Source: Flavobacteriia bacterium (GTDB lineage Bacteria; Bacteroidota; Bacteroidia; Flavobacteriales_D; Crocinitomicaceae). From it: DNA of 5,138 bases. The position numbers and the translations under genes are program-made. Below, one piece after another: positions 1-5,138 of the stretch. Below the pieces are notes generated by a model, which searched no databases, was not told the origin of the DNA, and saw nothing but the letters and a program-made list of their open reading frames with translations. The stretch spans positions 1 through 5,138 of the forward strand of contig RFQF01000145.1 in NCBI GenBank assembly GCA_009925805.1, written 5' to 3'. The stretch's first letter is position 1; every line of letters begins with the position of its first letter.

Positions 1-398
1 GCAATGCCAAATTATCCCAAACGATCCCTTCAACCTTGTTGTCCTTTTATGAATTAGCTACCGGTGGAATCATCGTTAGTCTTGTTTTACTAGTAAGCAA
101 CAAGCCCTTACAAGCCTTTGCACTAAGCCTCACCGATGGTCTGTGGTTGCTGTTTTTAGGCATCGGGTGCACCTCCTTTGCTTTTGTTGCTGCCATTTAT
201 TTGGTAAAGCTGTTGGGAGCTTATACCGTTTCATTGACCATCAACCTCGAACCTGTGTACACGATTTGCTTAGCGGCAATCCTCCTTGGAGAACACCAAA
301 TTTTGTCGCTTGAGTTTTATGTGGGGGCAGCGGTCATTGTTGCGGTGCTTTTGCTGAATGCGTGGTGGAATAGAGAACCCAAAAAACGAATTGCTTAA
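1..398 (+). CDS. EamA/DMT-family transporter, C-terminal part (5' end outside window)
   Basis: The reading frame is open from base 3 (starting N-A-K-L-S-Q) to the TAA at 396-398, so the gene enters from the left; a TTG at 36 is internal, not a start. About 132 residues are visible. They form four hydrophobic segments: around FYELATGGIIVSLVLLV, around GLWLLFLGIGCTSFAFVAAI, around YTVSLTINLEPVYTICLAAI, and around FYVGAAVIVAVLLLNAWW, followed by a basic tail (W-N-R-E-P-K-K-R). The N-L-E-P-V...LLGE pattern is the usual signature of the second EamA repeat in ten-helix drug/metabolite transporters. This would therefore be the second half of a roughly 290-300 aa inner-membrane carrier. The substrate cannot be told from sequence; family members export amino acids, metabolites or drugs. 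The stop lies 14 bp before the receptor gene on the same strand, so co-transcription is possible. Confidence 0.88.
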   Translation, partial: NAKLSQTIPSTLLSFYELATGGIIVSLVLLVSNKPLQAFALSLTDGLWLLFLGIGCTSFAFVAAIYLVKLLGAYTVSLTINLEPVYTICLAAILLGEHQILSLEFYVGAAVIVAVLLLNAWWNREPKKRIA

Positions 399-403
399 AT
401 TTG
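396..403 (+). promoter_or_regulatory. Possible Bacteroidota -7 box (TAnnTTTG) before the TonB-dependent receptor
   Basis: TAAATTTG matches the Bacteroidota -7 consensus TAnnTTTG exactly. It overlaps the stop codon of the upstream transporter and ends 9 bp before the ATG at 413. I found no TTTG at the expected -33 distance; the nearest, at 350-353, is too far upstream. A chance match in AT-rich DNA is quite possible. If real, the transcript would have almost no leader. Confidence 0.3.
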
Positions 404-412
404 CTTGAAAGG

Positions 413-2626
413 ATGACAAGTAGACTTCTTTGTTTGGCCTTGATGATGATACACCTGGTTGGGGTTGCGCAAGTGCGCGGTTTGGTACGCGGCATTCGTT
501 CACAAGACACGGTAACGTTGAATGGTGCAAAAGTGAAATTGTTGCGTGCTAGGTCAGCGACCTTTACCGATGCCAATGGGAAATTTGAATTATTTCTTGG
601 AAAGAAAACCCCAGATACACTGGTGGTGTTGGCCGTTGGATATCTACCTGACACGGTTGTGCTTACGCAAGAAGATCGTTTTACTGCGCTTTCGTTGATG
701 TTGTTCAGTGATTTGCTCAAGCCGGAGGTCATTGTCGAACGCAAAGCCAAAAACGGGATTGTTAAGTTGAGTATTGTTCAAATGGAACGTATTTCCTCCA
801 ATGAATTGCGCCGCGCAGCCTGCTGTAACTTGTCGGAATCGTTTGAAACCAATGCTTCCGTTGATGTCAATTTAACAGATGCTGTATCGGGGGCACGAAA
901 AATACAGTTGCTCGGACTGGATGGGGTTTATACCCAATTTCAATTGGACAATGTGCCCTTCTTGCGGGGTTTGGAAACCGCTTTCGGCATGAACACTTTC
1001 TCAGGAATTTGGCTCGAAGGTATTCAAATTTCAAAAGGAACAGGATCGGTAGTGAATGGGCATGAATCCATGGCTGGACTCATCAATTTAAGCGTAAAAC
1101 ATCCGTTTGAATCGGAACGATTCTTAGTAAATGTATACGGAAATCGCTTCGGTCGTGGAGAAATGAATGCAATTCTGAGTCAAAAATTCAATAAGCGATG
1201 GGCCTCAGCATTACTCTTGAACGGTGCATTAAATCAAACTGTTATTGATGAGAACCGTGACGGATTTCTTGATTTACCACAATTTAAAAATGTTTCTGCA
1301 CTTAATAAATGGCAGTTTAATGGTGAAAGAATGGAGGCCCAGTTTTCGGTATATGGGTATTACGATGACCGCTTTGCCGGACAATCTCCCTTTTCACCCG
1401 CTTTATATCCATTTCACATGGCACTTACTAACCAACACCTTGAAGCCACTGCGAAAACAGGTTTTTTTGGCTCCCATCATGGGGAATCGTTGGGAATCAT
1501 TAATCATGTTAAAGTGCATCGAACTGTTGGATATTTTGGGGGAAACGCCATAGGAGGTCAGCGCATATCAAGCGGCGAAGAGAAACGGTATTATCTTTCG
1601 ATTAATTATGATCGATCAAGTACCGATGGGAAACATACCCTGAAAAGTGGCGTATCAACCACTTTATTGGATATTACACAACAGGCAGATTTTCATATCC
1701 TTCAACGAAAGGAAATGACCATTGGCCCCTTCGTAGAATACGCTTTGTTGTTAAACCGATTTTCGTTACAATCCGGACTTCGTTTAGATTACCATTCACT
1801 GTTCGGTTGGTTTTTTGTGCCGCGGATTCACGCAAAATATGCACTCACACCAAAAACCGATTTACGGATTACTGCTGGAAAAGGATGGAGGGTTCCGAAT
1901 TTTCTAATTGAGAATAATTCCCTCATGGCAAGCAATAAGAACTGGGTATTGCCTACCCAAGGCGTGCTTCCAGAAATTTCTTGGAATGTCGGTGGATCAG
2001 TTGTAACGGAATTTCAAATGTTTAAACGAAAAGCGACCCTAACTTTTGATGGGTACTATACATGGTTTGAACGGCAATTAAATATAGACCGGGATGTTTC
2101 TCAAGCGGCAATTGTTTTTTCATATATCGAAAATCAATCGAAGGCGCTCGCCTGCCAAGCAGAACTTGATTGGGTACTTTCGAAACAGTTTAGTTTGAGA
2201 GGGGCCTACAAATTTTTGAGTGTGCGATCCATTTATGATGGAACCATGCAGCAGCAGACGATGATTCCAATGCATCGCTTACTCATTACTACCTCGTGGT
2301 CCTCAAAAAATAAGCGATGGCAAGCAGACCTTACCACGAACATTGTAGGACCTATGCGCATGCCACACAGCCTTTCTATCGATAAAATGGCATATTCTCC
2401 CTGGTATCCCTACGTGTTTGGTCAAGTATCACATCAATGGAAACAAATTAAAGCGTATATTGGTCTTGAAAATATACTCAATACAAAACAACCTAATCCT
2501 ATCATTTCATCGCAGGATCCGCAAAATCCAAGTTTCGATGCTACGATGGTTTGGGGGCCAATAACGGGAATTAATATATATGGTGGCATATCCTACATTT
2601 TAAAACATAAAAATTATGAAAAATAG
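413..2626 (+). CDS. TonB-dependent outer-membrane receptor with carboxypeptidase-D-like N-terminal domain, probable metal-related substrate
   Basis: This 737-residue protein is an outer-membrane beta-barrel transporter driven by TonB/ExbBD. I chose ATG 413 over the in-frame TTG 401 because it gives a compact signal peptide (M-T-S-R, a hydrophobic core, likely cleavage V-G-V-A|Q at residues 19/20). A GAAAGG abuts the ATG, too close for a normal ribosome binding site. Residues about 20-95 resemble a carboxypeptidase-regulatory-like domain (T-F-T-D-A-N-G-K-F and V-G-Y motifs). A possible TonB box is E-V-I-V-E-R-K at 105-111. The plug follows, with R-A-A-C-C-N-L-S-E-S-F-E-T-N around Cys137-Cys138 and S-K-G-T-G-S-V-V-N-G at about 207-216. 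From about 230 onward the protein is barrel-like, with alternating aromatic strands and a strand-like end, Y-G-G-I-S-Y-I-L, plus a short basic tail. From memory, the A-A-C-C-N-L subgroup in Bacteroidota often sits beside HMA proteins, as here, which suggests copper or another soft metal; that substrate is inferred. The 3' end overlaps the next gene by 11 bp. Confidence 0.93.
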   Translation: MTSRLLCLALMMIHLVGVAQVRGLVRGIRSQDTVTLNGAKVKLLRARSATFTDANGKFELFLGKKTPDTLVVLAVGYLPDTVVLTQEDRFTALSLMLFSDLLKPEVIVERKAKNGIVKLSIVQMERISSNELRRAACCNLSESFETNASVDVNLTDAVSGARKIQLLGLDGVYTQFQLDNVPFLRGLETAFGMNTFSGIWLEGIQISKGTGSVVNGHESMAGLINLSVKHPFESERFLVNVYGNRFGRGEMNAILSQKFNKRWASALLLNGALNQTVIDENRDGFLDLPQFKNVSALNKWQFNGERMEAQFSVYGYYDDRFAGQSPFSPALYPFHMALTNQHLEATAKTGFFGSHHGESLGIINHVKVHRTVGYFGGNAIGGQRISSGEEKRYYLSINYDRSSTDGKHTLKSGVSTTLLDITQQADFHILQRKEMTIGPFVEYALLLNRFSLQSGLRLDYHSLFGWFFVPRIHAKYALTPKTDLRITAGKGWRVPNFLIENNSLMASNKNWVLPTQGVLPEISWNVGGSVVTEFQMFKRKATLTFDGYYTWFERQLNIDRDVSQAAIVFSYIENQSKALACQAELDWVLSKQFSLRGAYKFLSVRSIYDGTMQQQTMIPMHRLLITTSWSSKNKRWQADLTTNIVGPMRMPHSLSIDKMAYSPWYPYVFGQVSHQWKQIKAYIGLENILNTKQPNPIISSQDPQNPSFDATMVWGPITGINIYGGISYILKHKNYEK

Positions 2627-2951
2627 CATCTTGATAGCCTTTTTTTTTATGGTGAGCCTAACGTTTGGACAGAAAAAACAAACAAAGGACACCGCTTACA
2701 TTATTACCTCTGCAAAATGCGGGGATTGTATAGATCGGATCGAAAGCGCCTTGAATTTTCAAAGGGGGGTGAAATATGCGGAGTTAAATTTAGAGTCGAA
2801 AGTAGCCACCTGTATTTTCAAACCGGCCAAAGTTTCCATTGAAAAATTACGAACGGCCATAGCCGCTGCGGGTTATGACGCTGATGCCGTCAAAGCTGAC
2901 CCAAAGGCGCAAGAACAACTCCCTAAGTGTTGCCAGCCCAACGGTCATTAA
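2616..2951 (+). CDS. Exported heavy-metal-associated (HMA) domain protein
   Basis: This is a 111-residue protein. Residues 1-18 form a signal peptide (M-K-N-S, a hydrophobic stretch with F-F-F, likely cleavage T-F-G|Q), so the mature protein should be periplasmic. Residues about 26-92 fit the HMA/CopZ-type beta-alpha-beta-beta-alpha-beta fold: S-A-K-C-G-D-C with Cys35 and Cys38 as the CxxC metal site, a V-K-Y-A-E-L-N strand, a V-A-T-C-I-F strand (with an extra Cys66), and the A-I-A-A-A-G-Y-D-A end of the second helix. The tail, L-P-K-C-C-Q-P-N-G-H, adds Cys105, Cys106 and His111 as possible extra ligands. Such domains bind Cu(I) or other soft metals; mercury (MerP-like) or another ion is an alternative. 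ATG 2616 lies inside the last codons of the receptor gene, with an 11 bp overlap in another frame and no Shine-Dalgarno sequence, so translation is probably coupled. No hydrolytic or redox motif beyond the metal site was seen. Confidence 0.9.
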   Translation: MKNSILIAFFFMVSLTFGQKKQTKDTAYIITSAKCGDCIDRIESALNFQRGVKYAELNLESKVATCIFKPAKVSIEKLRTAIAAAGYDADAVKADPKAQEQLPKCCQPNGH

Positions 2952-3024
2952 GTTATGAACGATTTGGCCTATTAATCAACAAAGCACGAGGGTAAGGCTT
3001 CTCTTTCCGTAATTTCGCGCTGTC
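2952..3024 (+). promoter_or_regulatory. Intergenic promoter region of the purF-like gene with -7-like box at 3010-3017
   Basis: This 73 bp gap is the only real spacer between same-strand genes, so a new transcript plausibly begins here. TAATTTCG at 3010-3017 matches the Bacteroidota -7 consensus TAnnTTTG with one change (T to C in the TTTG part), a variant I regard as common in this phylum. It ends 7 bp before ATG 3025, which would place transcription start at or next to the start codon. There is no clear TTTG at the -33 spacing (the TTTG at 2963-2966 is about 43 bp upstream) and no Shine-Dalgarno sequence. I found no convincing terminator for the upstream HMA gene in this gap. Confidence 0.45.
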
Positions 3025-4926
3025 ATGAGCGATGCGATTAAACACGAATGCGGCATAGCCTTGCTGCGCCTTAAAAAAGACCTCAGCTTTTATTTGGATA
3101 AATACGGCACGGCGTTTTACGGATTGCATAAAATGCAATTGCTCATGGAAAAGCAACACAACCGCGGGCAAGATGGCGCAGGTTTAGCCAACATCAAGTT
3201 AAATGTCGCACCCGGAGAGCGCTATATCAGCAGGGCACGATCGATTGATGCTAACCCAATCCAAGAGATGTTCGAACAAGTTTTTAAACCCTTTCAAGAA
3301 CTCTCGCTCAAAACTCCAGAACGATTAACCCAGGTCGATTTTCTGAAACAACACATGGCTTTCACCGGTGAAGTGTTTTTAGGGCATTTACGGTATGGAA
3401 CCTTCGGCAAAAACGCCTTGGATAACTGCCACCCTTTTTTGCGCCAAAACAATTGGATGACGAAGAATTTGGTTTTGGCAGGGAATTTTAACCTCACCAA
3501 TGTGGAGGAATTATTTGATTCCTTGGTGTCTATTGGGCAGCACCCAAAAGAAAAATCGGACACCGTAACCGTACTCGAACGGATCGGTCATTTTTTAGAT
3601 GAAGAAAACGAACGAATTTATGCTGACGGCAAAGCCATGGGGCTTAGTAAATCGCAAATTTCAAGTCTTATTCGCGAAAAAATGGATGTTGCCCGTGTTT
3701 TGGAACGTTCCGCTAAAAAATGGGACGGGGGCTACGTGATGGCGGGATTGTTAGGACATGGCGCCTCGTTTGTTTTGCGTGATCCTGTCGGTATTCGTCC
3801 GGCATTTTACTACGAAGATGATGAAGTAACTGTTGTTGCCTCCGAAAGGCCGGCTATTCAAACGGTTTTCAACGTGAAATTGGACCAGGTTAAAGAGCTT
3901 ACTCCCGGTTCAGCACTTTTCATTCAAGAAGATGGTACAACCCATGAAAAGGTAGTTTTACCGCAAAAAGCAATAAAAAAATGCGTATTTGAACGAATTT
4001 ATTTTTCACGTGGTTCGGATTGGGACATATACAGGGAACGAAAAAGTTTAGGGAAATGGATTGCTCCACAGGTTCTAGAAGCCATTGGTGGGGACATTGA
4101 TCGAAGCGTTTTTTCCTTCATCCCGAATACGGCGGAAGTTTCTTTTTACGGGTTGATCAAAGCATTGGAAGATGCGCATAATGCGGTTAAGTTGGAAAAA
4201 ATCTTGACCATGGGTCCAAATCCTAGGTCTGAGGACCTTACCCTAATTTTAGAGGCCCGTACACGCATCGAAAAAATTGCCATCAAGGACGCTAAACTTA
4301 GAACCTTCATTACTCAAGATTCCGATCGCGATGATTTGGTGGCGCATGTTTATGACATTACTTACGGGAGCATTCAGCCCGGGCAGGACAACCTAGTGGT
4401 GATCGATGATAGCATTGTTCGAGGAACCACCCTAAAAAAGAGCATACTCACCATGTTAGATCGGCTTGAACCTAAGTGCATTATTGTCGTTTCCTCGGCT
4501 CCTCAAATACGCTATCCGGATTGTTACGGGATTGACATGGCCCGCTTAGGCGATTTTGTAGCGTTTAACGCCGCAATAAGTTTGTTGCGCGAAAGGAATA
4601 TGGAAGCGATTATTGAGCAGGTGTATCAAGCCTGCTTGCAACAAAAGGCCTTGCCCAAAGAGGAAGTTACGAATGCCGTCAAGGCAATTTATGCCCCCTT
4701 CCGAGAAGAAGAAATTTCGGAACGAATTGCGCAATTGCTTAAACCGATTGGTCTAAAAGCTTCCTTGAAAATCGTGTATCAAAAATTGGAGAACCTGGCG
4801 TTGGCCTGCCCAGGACACTTAGGTGATTGGTATTTCTCCGGAGATTATCCTACCCCCGGAGGGAATAAGGTGGTGAATCAGGCCTTCATTAATTGGCGGG
4901 AACAACGGAATGACCGTCCGTATTAA
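3025..4926 (+). CDS. purF: Amidophosphoribosyltransferase (glutamine PRPP amidotransferase), long Bacteroidota type
   Basis: This 633-residue cytoplasmic enzyme would make 5-phosphoribosylamine from PRPP and glutamine, the first committed step of purine synthesis. ATG 3025 gives a short propeptide (M-S-D-A-I-K-H-E) before the predicted nucleophile Cys9 (E-C-G-I-A). The class II glutaminase domain runs to about 310: N-R-G-Q-D-G-A-G at 46-53, G-H-L-R-Y-G-T-F-G at 120-128 (Arg123), L-A-G-N-F-N-L-T-N around Asn154, S-D-T with Asp179, and R-D-P-V-G-I-R-P at 252-259. The phosphoribosyltransferase domain follows: F-E-R-I-Y-F-S-R-G at 322-330, the loop-like K-L-R-T-F-I at 424-429, the PRPP motif V-V-I-D-D-S-I-V-R-G-T-T at 458-469, and S-A-P-Q-I-R-Y-P-D-C-Y-G-I-D-M to 505. 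It is longer than E. coli PurF (505 aa), with an insert near 383-416 and a C-terminal extension ending in G-D-W-Y-F-S-G-D-Y-P-T at 600-610. Bacteroidota often carry a separate shorter PurF as well, so this may be a paralog. The 3' end overlaps convergent waaA. Confidence 0.92.
   Translation: MSDAIKHECGIALLRLKKDLSFYLDKYGTAFYGLHKMQLLMEKQHNRGQDGAGLANIKLNVAPGERYISRARSIDANPIQEMFEQVFKPFQELSLKTPERLTQVDFLKQHMAFTGEVFLGHLRYGTFGKNALDNCHPFLRQNNWMTKNLVLAGNFNLTNVEELFDSLVSIGQHPKEKSDTVTVLERIGHFLDEENERIYADGKAMGLSKSQISSLIREKMDVARVLERSAKKWDGGYVMAGLLGHGASFVLRDPVGIRPAFYYEDDEVTVVASERPAIQTVFNVKLDQVKELTPGSALFIQEDGTTHEKVVLPQKAIKKCVFERIYFSRGSDWDIYRERKSLGKWIAPQVLEAIGGDIDRSVFSFIPNTAEVSFYGLIKALEDAHNAVKLEKILTMGPNPRSEDLTLILEARTRIEKIAIKDAKLRTFITQDSDRDDLVAHVYDITYGSIQPGQDNLVVIDDSIVRGTTLKKSILTMLDRLEPKCIIVVSSAPQIRYPDCYGIDMARLGDFVAFNAAISLLRERNMEAIIEQVYQACLQQKALPKEEVTNAVKAIYAPFREEEISERIAQLLKPIGLKASLKIVYQKLENLALACPGHLGDWYFSGDYPTPGGNKVVNQAFINWREQRNDRPY
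4889..4926. other. Convergent 38 bp overlap of purF-like and waaA coding ends
   Basis: The purF-like gene stops with TAA at 4924-4926 on the plus strand and waaA stops with TAA at 4891-4889 on the minus strand, so the two coding regions overlap tail to tail. There is no room for a dedicated intergenic terminator between them, and no hairpin followed by a T-run is visible on either strand in the overlap. Confidence 0.78.
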
Positions 4927-5138
4927 CGAGAAACGCCATAATTTTCTTTGTTGCCCCTTGGTGCGCATCGATATATTCCAGCGTTTTGTATTGTTGATTT
5001 TCTATGGATTTCATAAAGAATTCAATACCCTTTAACAAGCTCGGACCATCATGAAAAGATACGGCAATTCCTGCATCAAGAAACCCTTGCGCCTCCGGAA
5101 ATTTTTCAAACTTTGGACCAAACATGATGGGGAGCCCG
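4889..5138 (-). CDS. waaA: 3-deoxy-D-manno-octulosonic acid (Kdo) transferase, C-terminal part (5' end outside window)
   Basis: On the minus strand the frame is open from the right edge to the TAA at 4891-4889, giving 82 visible residues. They begin G-L-P-I-M-F-G-P-K-F-E-K-F-P-E-A, which fits the conserved G-x-P-V-I-F-G-P-N-Y-x-K-F-x-E-A block near the C-terminus of WaaA/KdtA (glycosyltransferase family 30). A helix ending H-Q-G-A-T-K-K-I follows, matching the N-x-G-A-T near the end of many Bacteroidota members. The ATG at 5125 is internal. The enzyme transfers Kdo from CMP-Kdo onto lipid A precursor at the cytoplasmic face of the inner membrane. The last residues (about N-T-D-G-H-S-V-V-P-A-N) lie beyond the recognisable family sequence and are read antisense to the end of the purF-like gene. 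The identification rests on a short fragment, though the block is distinctive. Confidence 0.8.
   Translation of the reverse strand, partial: GLPIMFGPKFEKFPEAQGFLDAGIAVSFHDGPSLLKGIEFFMKSIENQQYKTLEYIDAHQGATKKIMAFLVNTDGHSVVPAN

Noticed and set aside
36..38. TTG at 36 as the start of a short transporter protein
   Set aside because: The frame is open upstream to the window edge and continues an EamA-like sequence (N-A-K-L-S-Q), so the gene is cut by the window.
401..412. TTG start at 401 for the receptor, adding four residues (M-L-E-R)
   Set aside because: ATG 413 is in frame, gives a more typical signal peptide, and the added residues include an acidic residue near the N-terminus.
334..750. Minus-strand open frame across the transporter/receptor junction
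   Set aside because: It is antisense to two well-supported genes and its translation is rich in Ser/Thr/Arg/Asn with no family resemblance.
1245..1553. Plus-strand 102-codon frame inside the receptor gene
   Set aside because: It lies wholly within the receptor in another frame, with no recognisable protein character.
2982..3000. AAGC...GCTT pairing as a terminator after the HMA gene
   Set aside because: Only four base pairs around an 11-base loop, with no T-run after it.
2953..3171. Minus-strand frame over the purF-like start and upstream gap
   Set aside because: Most of it is antisense to the conserved PurF N-terminus; no family resemblance.
4801..4830. Iron-sulfur cluster site in the PurF-like C-terminus
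   Set aside because: The B. subtilis-type CxxC is missing; only a lone Cys595 lies near the motif, and W-Y-F replaces A-C-F.
4835..4844. Perfect 10 bp palindrome TCTCCGGAGA
   Set aside because: It falls on the codons for the conserved F-S-G-D of the PurF tail and has no loop or T-tract, so coding constraint or chance explains it.

Overview
The window looks like a piece of a Bacteroidota (Bacteroidetes) chromosome, probably from the Flavobacteriia/Sphingobacteriia side. The clues are a TonB-dependent receptor with an N-terminal carboxypeptidase-D-like domain, signal peptides whose predicted cleavage leaves an N-terminal Gln, the long (633 aa) PurF form I associate with this phylum, start codons without Shine-Dalgarno sequences, and TAnnTTTG-like boxes close to start codons. 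The DNA is moderately AT-rich and gene-dense. The only non-coding gap of any size is 73 bp. I saw no RNA genes, CRISPR arrays, insertion sequences or long repeats.

Layout: (1) bases 1-398 (+) hold the 3' end of an EamA-family inner-membrane transporter. (2) Bases 413-2626 (+) encode a complete TonB-dependent outer-membrane receptor with a conserved Cys-Cys pair near the start of its plug. (3) Bases 2616-2951 (+) encode a small exported heavy-metal-associated (HMA) protein with a CxxC metal site and a Cys-Cys...His tail; its start overlaps the receptor's end by 11 bp. (4) A short gap carries a promoter-like box directly before (5) bases 3025-4926 (+), a glutamine-PRPP amidotransferase of the long Bacteroidota type. 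(6) Bases 4889-5138 (-) are the C-terminal part of a Kdo transferase (WaaA/KdtA), convergent with the purF-like gene and overlapping it by 38 bp.

How the parts fit: the receptor and HMA protein look like one translationally coupled unit, plausibly moving or binding a soft metal such as copper across the outer membrane and periplasm. The substrate is inferred, not shown. The purF-like gene and waaA are housekeeping functions (purine synthesis and LPS core synthesis). The EamA gene is close enough (14 bp) to share a transcript with the receptor, but a box overlapping its stop codon could instead give the receptor its own promoter. Most of the window is ordinary chromosome. The items most worth a second look are the receptor/HMA cysteine pair system, the altered oxyanion-hole motif in the PurF-like enzyme, and the antisense overlap of two conserved housekeeping genes.
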